NCBI GenBank assembly: GCA_030789695.1
Contig: CM061142.1
Span: 801,217,610 to 801,281,609 of the forward strand
Length of the DNA: 64,000 nt
DNA from: Scilla litardierei
Taxonomy: Eukaryota > Streptophyta > Magnoliopsida > Asparagales > Asparagaceae
Reading direction: 5' to 3'
Position 1 is the first letter of the stretch; every line of letters starts with the position of its first letter. This document shows, piece by piece, positions 44,701 to 54,200 of the stretch. The translations under genes and the position numbers were made by a program. The notes under the pieces were generated by a model, which did no database searches, was not told the DNA's origin, and saw nothing but the letters and a program-made list of their open reading frames with translations.

Positions 44701-45767
44701 CAAATATAATGGATGCAATCCACCAGTAGCAGAAGTGGATGTCCTTAAGAGATGAGAGGACATACCACTAGGCTCCAAAGAGAGAAATCTACTCCTGGAG
44801 ACCGAAAAAACAATATCACCACAGGAAAGTGAGCTCAAATCCAAAACCTTATTGCAACTTGGTAGCTAAGGACCAATTCTGGATCTGTCCATATTATTTG
44901 CCCGTCATAGAACTTTCACTTCTTTAACGCGTTGTGAAGGAGACACCTCTGGGAGAAATCAAATGATTATAGTACGTACGGGGTGAGGTTTGGACAAGAA
45001 AGAACACATTTTGTCGACAAATTCTCTTATATTTCAGTTTGCCAGTTAATATCGATTCCACAACTCTGCTTTGCCTGAAGCAAAGATAGAAATTTGGCCA
45101 AATTATAATAATGTAGAATGAGGCACTAATAAGCTGAGCTGGACTCACTTATGAAATATGAGGTGTTGGACCTGAAGTCCTGGTATCAAAAATGATATCA
45201 AATCTTGTGGGATAACTGAGTATTGAAGGAGAATTAAAATAAAATCGTTAGCTATAAGCATTTTAATTTGCTATAGCTTTAGAGATATAAATCGCTCAAA
45301 CCAGGAAGTAATCAAGTAAGATGAGCTGAACTCACTTACAAGATGAATCTGATGCATCGACTGGTTTAAGTCAAGGCGTAACCCAACGAATGGCAAAAAA
45401 AGGGAATTTTTGGTTGATTTTGCTATTGGATGTGACAACATTACCGATATAAAATCTCTTCAACTGCATATATAAATTTTTCTTTACTTTCCTTTCTTTT
45501 TGGGACACATATTAATAATATGATTAAAGGAAAGACAACCTAGACAAAGATCCTTAAAGGACTCATACAAAAAGGTTGTTGTTTGCACCTCTTAAAAACA
45601 GTATTGTTCTTAAGAGAGCAAATTAAAAGAATTGAGATTATCTTAATAACTCAAAATATTATCGGATCTCTTGAAGAGAAAATACCGAAATATATGTTAA
45701 AGCCTATCTATCAGATATAATATGATATGAAAGTCCTAGCTAGGCATAAATTCTTGGCTTACAGAAA
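41731..45767 (+). other. Long interior of element G without recognisable genes
   Basis: AT-rich, with many stops in all frames. Words such as CCTGAAG(C/A)T recur (for example 43650, 44574, 46831), suggesting very old coding or repeat-derived material. I could not identify gag or pol. A short palindromic stretch lies near 45185-45200 (TGGTATCAAAAATGATATCAAA). Confidence 0.5.
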
Positions 45768-46146
45768 ACAATCATCTCGAAGATGAACTATCATCCTGAA
45801 GATGACATTAATCATCCTGAAGATGAACTATCATCTTGAAGATGAACAATCATCCCGAAGATGAACTATCATCCTGAAGATGACATTAATCATCCTGAAG
45901 ATGAACTATCATCCTGAAGATGAACTATCATCCTGAAGATGACATTAATCATCCTGAAGATGAATAATCATCCTGAAGATGAACAATCATCACAAAGATG
46001 AACTATCATCTTGAAGATGACATTAATCATCCTGAAGATGAACTATCATCCGGAAGATGACATTAATCATCCTGAAGATGAATTATTATCCTGGAAATGA
46101 ACTATCATCCTGAAGATGACATTAATTAATCATCCCGAAGATGAAA
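45768..46146. repeat. TCATCCTGAAGATGA palindrome array in element G
   Basis: Roughly eighteen degenerate copies of TCATCCTGAAGATGA, alternately followed by ACTA or CATTAA, giving steps of 19 and 21 bp. The TCATC/GATGA arms make each copy a small inverted repeat. Confidence 0.88.
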
Positions 46147-46860
46147 ACTTCATACAATGACGATTGATGAAGAAACATTAAAATCATTCTCCACTAAATA
46201 CACCTATTTGGTTGTATGGATATACATTAAAAGACCCTTTTTCCGTTACCTGGAAGAGGGGAAGAATATTTATGGTCCAGAAGTACCTTCAGTGTCTTTG
46301 TAACACTCTTTTACCTGGCAAATTGTATGCGTCTCTTTTGAGCGTTAGCAGTATAGCTATTAGCCAGGTACAGTGCAGCGCCTGCATCGCACCACTGGAC
46401 CAGAGATATGTAGCTTCTGCGCTATCTCCAAGGGTCGAGGAAAAATCCTACATGTTAAATGTATTTGCATATGCATGTTACAGATCATCGCGATGAATAG
46501 TATAAAAGGGACGTCCACCTCCTGAAGATCTACACAGAATCCTCCCAAGTCTACATCCTTCTACCATCCCGAGAAACTCATCACCCAAAGAACAGTTCAA
46601 GAACATACAAAGCCAGGTCCAGAAGTACCTTTGTAGATAATGACGATTGAGACGTGGAACTATCTACTATGTTCGCAACGCTCCTTCAGTTTCAGCGACT
46701 GCCCTATATGAGTGAAACTTGTATAGATGAGTGATGCTTGTACGTTACTTTTGCTTTCAGAATGTTGTAGATGAGATGGATGTATTGACACGTAGGAGAT
46801 AAATGTATAGATATATAGGATATCTACAAGCCTGAAGCTTGATCAGATAAGGGGGAGTCA
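46147..46860 (+). other. 3' interior of element G
   Basis: No supported ORF. The sequence includes CCAGAAGTACCT repeated at about 46275 and 46618. Confidence 0.4.
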
Positions 46861-46867
46861 ACTGTAG

Positions 46868-47115
46868 AGTTGTACTCTTTTTCCTTGGCTAGTGGTTTTT
46901 CCCACAGGGTTTTCCATAGTCAAGGTTTTAATGAGGCAACCACATTGACTCTGGATCCAGAAGTATCCACCCCTCGACACATCCCCAAATCAGGGGAAGT
47001 TATGGAGTGCTGTACTCTTTTCCCTTCGCTATCGGTTTTTCCCACAGGGTTTTCCATAGCTAAGGGTTTAACGAGGCAGTTACCCTTAACTTGGATCTAG
47101 AAGTATCCACCCTTT
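46868..47115 (+). repeat. Tandem duplication of the 3' lineage block in element G
   Basis: Two copies, about 140 bp apart, of a block with TGTACTCTTTT, GGTTTTTCCCACAGGGTTTTCC, a GAGGCA stretch and AGAAGTATCCACCC. Confidence 0.8.
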
Positions 47116-47179
47116 AAGATACTCATTAGTACTAATGAATCATTCAGTATTCATAAGTCGAGTATACCACGTTGGTTGG

Positions 47180-47190
47180 ATAAGGGGAAG
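47180..47190 (+). other. Polypurine tract of element G
   Basis: ATAAGGGGAAG directly before the 3' LTR. Confidence 0.8.
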
Positions 47191-47319
47191 TGTTATGAAT
47201 AGGACCCATTGGGCCTATTGGGTATCCACCCACATGAGTACCCATTATGAATATTATATAAAGGAGGCTAGGGGTTTCCTAGCCTCAACCTTCTCCACAC
47301 CTGTTTCTCGTTCACAACA
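47191..47319 (+). repeat. 3' LTR of element G
   Basis: 129 bp, one difference from 40708-40836 (ATACTATATAA versus ATATTATATAA). Confidence 0.92.
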
Positions 47320-47324
47320 AATGC
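47320..47324. repeat. Target site duplication of element G (right copy)
   Basis: AATGC, identical to 40703-40707. Confidence 0.93.
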
Positions 47325-47327
47325 AAC

Positions 47328-47523
47328 AAATGTAAGTATAAAATAACTATTTTAACAAGATTCAAACTCGAATTCAAACAAAATCGCAGAATCCGAATGA
47401 AAAAGAGATACCTCCAGCCATTGATATAAATTCAAGTTTATGAGTTCTAAACACAAAACCTATACACAAAAATACCTCCAGCCATTGATATAAATTCAAG
47501 TTTCTGAGTTCTAAACACAAAAC
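47328..47523. repeat. Left copy of a ~195-bp duplication flanking element H
   Basis: Matches 52173-52365 with about nine differences. It contains the start of the J LTR and an internal ~63-bp tandem repeat (CCAGCCATTGATATAAATTC). It ends exactly where element H begins. Confidence 0.85.
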
Positions 47524-48071
47524 TGTTAATATTTCCAGCTAATTCATTCCCCTATTTGTGTCTTTTGGTTTTCCCATGAGTTGTGAAATTAAAAGGTCTT
47601 TCCACATTGAATCTAAAATGTTGGAGAATGTGAATAGACCAAAATTAATTGTGAGGGTAATGAAAATGTGTAATGGTGGAGATAGTGGAGCAGTGATGAA
47701 GGCATGTGAAGGGTTCCTCCTTAGGCATATATAAGGAGAGGTCATTTGCGCATTCCACGGCGATCTCATTCCATCCAAGTATCATCTTCTCCAAGTTGAG
47801 TGAAGAGTGTCCACTCCAAGTTGAGAATGTTGTAGTGTGTAGGTAGCAAACAAGAGTGAGAAAGTGTTTTCTTCAAGTAGTGTTCTTGAAGTAGTATGTC
47901 TCTAGTGTATCCATTATTGATGTTAATGGAAGTTCTTGTTGTTGCTGCCCCATGGATGTAGGTACATTGCCGAACCACTTTATATCCGGTGTCATCCTTC
48001 TACCTTTTATTTTTGCATTTCCAATTTGTTTGTGTTTGAGATACTGTTCTATTCCGTTATTTTTTCTAACA
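47524..48071 (+). repeat. 5' LTR of element H
   Basis: TGTTAATATTTCCAGC...CTAACA, with a CATATATAAGG box at about 47726-47736. Confidence 0.92.
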
Positions 48072-48084
48072 GTGGTATCAAAGC
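48072..48084 (+). other. Primer binding site of element H
   Basis: GTGGTATCAAAGC next to the LTR; one change from TGGTATCAGAGC. Confidence 0.85.
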
Positions 48085-48094
48085 AAGGAAAAAA

Positions 48095-49244
48095 ATGGAG
48101 GGGTCAAAGAATGCCATGATTCGTTTCAACACTCAAATTGGGTGACGTGGAAGCCGTGGATGGAGGACATCCTTTATTGCAAGGATTTGCATGAGCTGAT
48201 CGAAGAAAATAAGGCGAAGCCGGAAGAAACATCGGATGCGGATTGGAACAAGTTACATCGCAAAGCTATTGGTTATATTTGCGAATGGGTAGATGTAGCA
48301 TGTTTCACTATGTGTCCAACGAAGTTAACACACATCAATTGTGGTTAAAGTTGGAGTCCTTGTTCGAAAAGAAGACCGCTGCGCTGAAAGCCTTTCTAAT
48401 CAAGGAGTTGGTGAATGTCAAGTTTAAAGAAGATGCTAGAGTGACCGAGCATCTCAACAACTTACAAAGCACGATCAATCAGTTGGCCACAATGGGTATG
48501 AAGATCGACAACGAGTTGAAAGAATTGTTGCTTTTGGGGTTGTTACCTGATAGTTGAGAGACCATCGTCGTGACTGCAAGTAACTCTGTCCCTGACGGTG
48601 TATTGTCTATGAATAATGTTAAAGATAACATGTTGAATGAAGAGACTAGAAGGAAGCCTATAAGTTCAAGCTCGGACAATACTCAAGTGTTCACTGCGAA
48701 GAACCGAAGAAGGAGCAAGAGTAGAGGACCCAAAGGCCATGGAAGGAGCGTAAGCAAATCAAAGGCAAGATTCAATGGGAAGTGCCAACATTGCGGCCTT
48801 TTCGGACATATGAAAAGAAACTGCAACAAGTTGGCGAAAGCATCGAATGAGAGTCGCGATGGCAACGCTAACAAATCAAAGGACACACGTAGCACTACTA
48901 CCGTGTCTCAAGGTGACTTTGATTTTCTTTGCTTTGAAAGTGAATGCTTACATTTTGATGATTGTGATGGAACCGGATGGGTTGTTGACTCGGGAGCATC
49001 ATTTCATGCAACGGCAAACTTGGAGTTCTTCATTACGTACAAAGCAGGTGACTTTGGTAGAGTGAAGATGGGGAATATGAGCTATTCCCACATTGCCAGA
49101 ATTGGAGATGTTTGGTTCGAGACCGATATAGGCTACAAGTTTATGTTGAAGGATGTGAGACATGTACCGGGCCCGCGTCTCAATTTGTTGTCAACCGGTG
49201 TGCTTGACAAACAACAACAAAGGTTTTCATCATCATGGATGTGA
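48095..49244 (+). pseudogene. Element H Gag and protease, broken
   Basis: Starts MEGSKNAMIRF at 48095, shifts frame near 48140 (WKPWMEDILYCKDLHELI), and again near 48290 (FEKKTAALKAFLIKELVNV). The C-terminal part at 48570-49244 has a basic SR-rich stretch, the zinc knuckle CQHCGLFGHMKRNC with all ligands, and the protease box VVDSGASFHAT followed by KFMLKDVRHVPG. Frame changes and a stop at 48555-48557 prevent a full protein. Lineage is TNT1/Tork-like by motif. Confidence 0.83.
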
Positions 49245-50330
49245 TGGAAAAAGGAGGCTTACGAAGGGATCGCTTGTGGTGGTTATAGGGAAGCTAAGTT
49301 GTACCCTCTACAAGACATATGGCAAGATATGTAAAGGGGAGTTGAATATTGCGGATGGTTCATTTCCAAATCTATAGCACAATCGGCTAGGTCATATGAG
49401 TGAGAAGGGATTGCAAGTCTTGGCTAAGAAGTCACTAATTTCCTTTGCGAAAGGTACCTCACTCGACTCTTGTGATTTTTGTTTATTTGGTAAACAACAT
49501 AAAGTGAGTTTCAAGTGTAAATTTTCTAAGAAAGAAAATGTGTTAGACCTAGTACACTCTGATGTATGTGGCTCCATAGAAGTTGAATCACAATGTCACA
49601 ATTATTATTTTGTTACCTTTATTGATGATGCTTCATGAAAGGTTTGGGTGTATTTGTTGAAAACAAAAGACCCGGTGTTCCAAACCTTTACGGAGTACCA
49701 TGCCATGGTTGAGAAGGAAACTGGGAAGACTCTCAAGTGTCTCCGTAGTGATAATGGCGGAGAGTACACCTCGAACGCGTTTAAAGAATATTGTTCGAAG
49801 CACGGCATCAGGCATGTAAGGACCGTACCTGGCACCCCACATCATAATGGTGTAGCAGAGAGGATGAACTGCACCATTTTGGAGAAAGTCCGAAGTATGC
49901 TGAAGACCGCTAACCTGTCAAAACAAATTTCGGGAGAAGCAGTGATAGCGGTAAGTTACATCATCAACCGATCACCATGTATGTCGTTGGACTTGAAGAC
50001 GCCAGAAAGTGCATGGACCGGTAAAGATGCTTTTTATTCTCACTTGAGGGGGTTCGGGTGCAAAGCATTTGCACATGTTCCGAAGCAAGAAAGATCAAAC
50101 TTTGACGATAAGTCCATCCCTGTAATATTTCTCGGATATGGAAATGAGGAGATGTGATACCTGTTATGGAATCCAAAGTCCAACAAGTTGTTTAGAAGTC
50201 AAGATGTGGTGTTTCAAGAAGATCAAACGGTTATGGATCTTGGCAAAGAAGTGCTAGATCAAGTTGAACGCTTCACATATGATTCATCATCGCTCTTACG
50301 AGAATCATGAGACGAGGCTCAAGATGTTAC
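49245..50330 (+). pseudogene. Element H integrase, broken
   Basis: GAG-pre-integrase (about 49385-49520, CDFCLFGKQHKVSF), core with DLVHSDVCG, then TFIDDAS followed by a stop (49636-49638) where this lineage normally has Arg. The core resumes at 49639 with RSDNGGEYTS and the Glu in HNGVAERMNCTI. The C-terminus runs to 50157 and a stop follows. Confidence 0.83.
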
Positions 50331-50539
50331 AAATGAGAATGTTCGCAACGGGAAGTTGAACTTGAGGATAATGATCAGGAGAATCATGATCAGGTGGAAC
50401 TAAACGAGGAGGATCCTAATCATGCAGAACAAATCCAGGAGGGTCCAAATCAAGGGGGCAAGCAGAAAATTCTCAAGCGCTGGTTCGAAGATCCAGCAGG
50501 GTTCTTAAACCAAATTCCAAGTATCCTTCTTCACAGTAC

Positions 50540-51600
50540 ATTTTAGTGAACAGTGACAGAGAACCAGAATGCTTTAAGGAAGCAATGACTCATGCAGACG
50601 ACAAATGAAAGTTGGCGATGAAGTCTGAGATGGAGTCCTTGTTGAAAAACGGCACCTATGATTTGGTGGAGCTTCCTAAAGGGAGAAAAGCACTCAAGAA
50701 TAAGTGGGTGTTCAAGCTGAAGAGGGATGCAAACGAGCAGCTAACAAAGTTCAAGGCTCGCTTGGTTTTGAAAGGTTTTGGACAAAAGGAAGGTATAGAT
50801 TTTGATGAAATCTTCTCACCTGTTGTCAAGATGAAAGGCGGTGAGCTCACTTCTAGGTAATCACTTCAAGTTAAGCAGATTGGCATGCTTAACTACTCAA
50901 GAGGAGTAAGAGAAGATGGTAGGTATTCCATATGCATCAGCTGTAGGTAGTCTTATGTATGCGATGGTATGTACTCGTCCAGACATTACACATGTAGTTA
51001 GTATTGTCAGCAGATATCTCTCTAATCCCGGAAGAGAGCATTGGGAGGCAGTCAAGTGGATACTCAGATATTTGAGGAGGACCTCAAAGTTTTGCTTGAG
51101 TTTTGGTGGATCAAAACCAACTTTGGAAGGTTTCGCGGATGCAGATTTGGCAGGAGACTTTGATAATTGAAAGTCTACTTCTGGTTTCTTATTTACTTTT
51201 ATAGGGGGAGATGTTTCATGGCAGTCCAAGTTGCAGAAGTGCGTAGCCTTATCCACCACAGAGTCTGAGTATATAACAGCTAATGAAGCTGGCAAGGAGT
51301 TGATATGGCTGCAGAGGGTTGTTCAAGAGTTGGGTATGAAACAAGAAAGTTATGTGCTACATTGTGACAGTCAAAGTGCAATTCAGTTGAGTAAGAACTC
51401 GGTTCATCATCCTCACACTAAGCACATTGAGTTGTGGTATCATTGGATCCGAGATGTGATATCCAAGAAGCTTTTCCAGTTGGGAAAAATTCATACCGAC
51501 AAGAACATCTCAGATATGCTGACAAAAGTTGTTCTGCAAGAGAAGCTGCAACATTGTTGCAAGGCAATTGGGATGGACTTAAGTAAGTCTAACTACAAAA
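50540..51600 (+). pseudogene. Element H truncated RT and RNase H
   Basis: RT begins near 50612 (KSEMESLLKNGTYDLVELPK, KARLVLKGFGQKEGIDF) and stops being recognisable after FSPVVKM at about 50835. The next recognisable residues (SLMYAMVCTRPDIT, about 50948) belong to the RT C-terminus, so the catalytic palm is deleted. RNase H follows (EGFADADLAG, STTESEYITA, HCDSQSAIQL, TKHIEL), with one in-frame stop at 51168-51170. Confidence 0.85.
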
Positions 51601-51610
51601 GACAGTTTGG

Positions 51611-51624
51611 CTGGAGGGGGAGAT
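51611..51624 (+). other. Polypurine tract of element H
   Basis: CTGGAGGGGGAGAT directly before the 3' LTR. Confidence 0.88.
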
Positions 51625-52172
51625 TGTTAATATTTCCAGCCAATTCATTTCCCTATTTGTGTCTTTTGGTTTTCCCATGAGTTGGGAAATTGAGAGGTCT
51701 CTCCACATTGAATCTAGAATGTTGGAGAATGTGAATAGACCTAAATTAATTGTGAGGGTAATGGAAATGTGTAATGGTGGAGATAGTGGAGTATTGATGA
51801 AAGCATGTGAAGGGTTCCTCCTTAGGCATATATAAGGAGAGGTCATGTGCTCATTCCATAGTGATCTCATTCCATCCAAGTATCATCTTCTCCAAGTTGA
51901 GTGAAGAGTGTCCACTCCAAGTTGAGAGTGTTGTAGTGTGTAGGTAGCCAACAAGAGTGAGAGAGTGTTTTCTTCAAGTAGTGTTCTTGAAGTAGTGTGT
52001 CTCTAGTGTATCCATTATTGACGTTAGTGGAAGTTCTTGTTGTTGCTGCCCCGTGGATATAGGCACATTACCGAACCACGTTATATCCAGTGTCATCCTT
52101 CTACCTTTTATTCTTGCATTTCCAATTTGTTTGTGTTTGAGATATTGTTCTATTCCGTTATTTTTCCTTACA
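51625..52172 (+). repeat. 3' LTR of element H
   Basis: 548 bp, partner of 47524-48071; ends CTTACA. Confidence 0.9.
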
Positions 52173-52365
52173 AATGTAAGTATAAAATAACTATTTTAAC
52201 AAGATTCAAACTTGAATTCAAACAAAATCGCAGAACCAGAATGAAAAAGAGATACATCCAGCCATTGATATAAATTCAAGTTTCTAAGTTCTAAACACAA
52301 AACCATACACAAAAATACTTCCAGCCATTGATATAAATTCAAGTTCTGAGTTCTAAACACAAAAC
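52173..52365. repeat. Right copy of the ~195-bp duplication flanking element H
   Basis: Begins directly at the 3' edge of H with AATGTAAGTATAAAAT and ends at ...CACAAAAC, the point where the left copy is interrupted by H. Confidence 0.85.
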
Positions 52366-52662
52366 CTATACACAAAATTCTTCCAAGCTCTCTTGCTCTC
52401 GTTTAGATGGTATATTGAATGAAGAGGAGAATAGGAATGAGCTTGGGAACTCTGTGCATCAATGCTCTTTATATATTAGATCTCCCATCAAAGCTTTACC
52501 ATTATGCTTGGTAACTGCCCATTAATGGAGAATAGTTCTCCATAATACTGAATTACTCTCAATTGAATGGAGTAAATGTTGAATCATAATTAAGAGCAAG
52601 ATTTGAACGTTTCCAAAACTTATGAAACGTTTTGAATGCTTTTAAATTTTCTAAATCTTACA

Positions 52663-52673
52663 TTCTCCCACTT
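52663..52673 (-). other. Polypurine tract of element J
   Basis: Minus-strand AGTGGGAGAA next to the LTR end CTTACA. Confidence 0.8.
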
Positions 52674-52979
52674 GATTCAGTATTTATCTTGGTGACTATA
52701 TCCAAGTTTCAACTTCGACGGAAATAAAACACATGAATCTTGGCGATAAGTTCTCTATGAAATAAGTGAGTATCATCTTCTACGTATTACAATGTATTTT
52801 ATGTGCAAACCTTACGGCAACTATGCTTGATGAATAAACTTTATGTTTATTCTAGGTCCAAAATAAAATGATTTTTCTCAAAATGGTGCGCACTAAATAT
52901 GAGAAATCTTGAATTTCATTAATATAATTCTTGGTACATAATATATATTACATATTGGGACCAAGTCCCATATTTACAA
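52674..52979 (-). other. 3' untranslated region of element J
   Basis: AT-rich sequence between polypurine tract and RNase H end; nothing else recognised. Confidence 0.5.
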
Positions 52980-53338
52980 CATGATCATTAAACTTTATTG
53001 GAGGCACACCTTTTGGTAAGGGATCTGCAATCACCGACTATATGCCGATGTGTTCAATAACAACCTTTTTATCCTTAACCCATTCTCTAATGGTTATGTA
53101 CTTGATGTCGATATGCTTAGTTTGATTCCCCCTCTTGATGTTTTTGATCAAGAATACATTAGACGAATTGTCACAGTAAAACTTCATTGACTTTGAGACA
53201 GAGTCGAAAATTTTAAGCCATAATATGAAATTCCTCATCCATATATCGTGCGGCATAGCCTTAAAATAGTACAACAACTCAGCTAATGTAGTTGAAGAAG
53301 TAATCGATATTTGTTTGACACTTCTCTAAAACACAGCT
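52980..53338 (-). pseudogene. Element J RNase H C-terminal part
   Basis: Minus-strand frame with FYCDNSSNVFLIKN, TKHIDIKYITIREWV and DKKVVIEHI, the RNase H end of a copia polyprotein. It joins the upstream part at 63295-63640 across element I; the frame contains stops. Confidence 0.75.
53334..53338. repeat. Target site duplication of element I (left copy)
   Basis: CAGCT, identical to 63295-63299. Confidence 0.94.
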
Positions 53339-53614
53339 TGTAACGACTGGTTTTCATGTATCTGGATTATTATATTATATATATGTGTGTGTGTTTTGGT
53401 GGATTTTCTCCTCGTGTGTGGTTTTCGTCTCCGTAGCTTTCGTTTCCGATCGTTTCGTCGTGATTTTCTAGCTTCTTCTTTAGAATCGTCGATTTTGGAG
53501 TAAGTCATGCGTGACGGGCTTCATATCGGTCATATCTTATTGTTAGATCAAGCCTAGGAGTCTTAGGAATCGATCCCGGAGCTTCGCGATCCATTTCGGA
53601 ATTTTTGGTGCACG

Positions 53615-54146
53615 TTAGTCGGTACAAGAAGGGGAACCGACCGACTAGATGACGATTTAGTCGGTCAGCAAACCTTCATGGACCGACTAGTTGGCTTTGT
53701 AAATTTCTCAGGAGTTACTGTTTATCGTTAGTCGGTCTAAGAACATTGGTCGATCGACTAGGTTGCAAACTAGTCGGTCAGCAATCGTTCTTTAACCGAC
53801 TAGCTCTATGATCATTTTTGACACCAAGTACTATTCATTCTTAATCGGTCTAAGAACGTTCATCGACCGACTAGATTCGAAACTAGTCGGTCAGTAGTTG
53901 TTCTTTGACCGACTAAATCTAAATCCTATTTTTGTACAGGAGTTACTATGTGGACTTAGTCGGTCTGCGTTGGTCAACCAACCGACTAGTTCCCAAACTA
54001 GTCGGTCAGTGGTTGCTCTTTGACCGACTAATTCATTACCTAGATGTTTCCCTTATTTCGCTGCTTGGTGTTAGTCGGTCACAGCTAATCGACCGACCGA
54101 CTAGTTGCTAAACTAGTCGGTCAGCCAACCTTCTTTGACCGACTAA
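53615..54146. repeat. Five 76-bp AGTCGGTC/GACCGACT units in 5' LTR of element I
   Basis: Units at 53615-53690, 53728-53803, 53841-53916, 53956-54031 and 54071-54146, each exactly 76 bp, steps of 113-115 bp. Four alternating sites per unit start near 3, 25, 45 and 67 (centres 22, 20 and 22 bp apart). Homologous to the array in solo LTR C. Confidence 0.94.
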
Positions 54147-54187
54147 TCAGTGTCGAAACCCTAATTTCTGGGCAGCCACCAGAACTT

Positions 54188-54200
54188 CCTATTTAAACCC
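54188..54200 (+). promoter_or_regulatory. TATA-like box in 5' LTR of element I
   Basis: CCTATTTAAACCC, about 43 bp downstream of the last 76-bp unit. Repeated in the 3' LTR near 61577-61589. Confidence 0.6.

Larger units (their letters stand above)
40708..47319 (+). mobile_element. Element G: non-autonomous copia with 129-bp LTRs (Ale/Retrofit-like)
   Basis: Two 129-bp LTRs (40708-40836, 47191-47319) with one visible difference, TSD AATGC, a leader starting with a TTATCAGCACGA block of the type seen in Ale/Retrofit-like elements, and a polypurine tract at 47180-47190. The 6.35-kb interior contains no recognisable gag or pol. Near the 3' end it has the TGTACTCTTT...TTTTTCCCACAGGGTTTTCC block characteristic of that lineage, duplicated. 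Two arrays of short palindromes are described separately. Low LTR divergence implies recent movement using enzymes supplied in trans. Confidence 0.88.
47524..52172 (+). mobile_element. Element H: Ty1/copia (TNT1/Tork-like), RT core deleted
   Basis: LTRs of 548 bp each (47524-48071, 51625-52172), roughly 5% diverged by eye. Primer site GTGGTATCAAAGC at 48072, polypurine tract at 51611-51624. Internal order is gag, protease, integrase, truncated RT, RNase H. The central RT, including the YVDD region, is missing. Instead of a 5-bp duplication it is flanked by a ~195-bp direct repeat. Confidence 0.9.
47331..52662 (-). repeat. 3' LTR of element J, interrupted by element H
   Basis: LTR pieces 47331-47523 and 52175-52662 with H between. 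In transcription orientation (minus) it has an ATATATAAAG box at about 52479-52470. Its left flank is ACAAA (47326-47330), a candidate target duplication whose partner is outside the window. Confidence 0.78.

Noticed and set aside
47331..47523. First exon of the phosphatase gene (ATGGCTGGAGG on the minus strand near 47420 and 47490)
   Set aside because: The sequence belongs to the J LTR, is tandemly repeated and recurs at 52173-52365; no signal peptide or N-domain follows.
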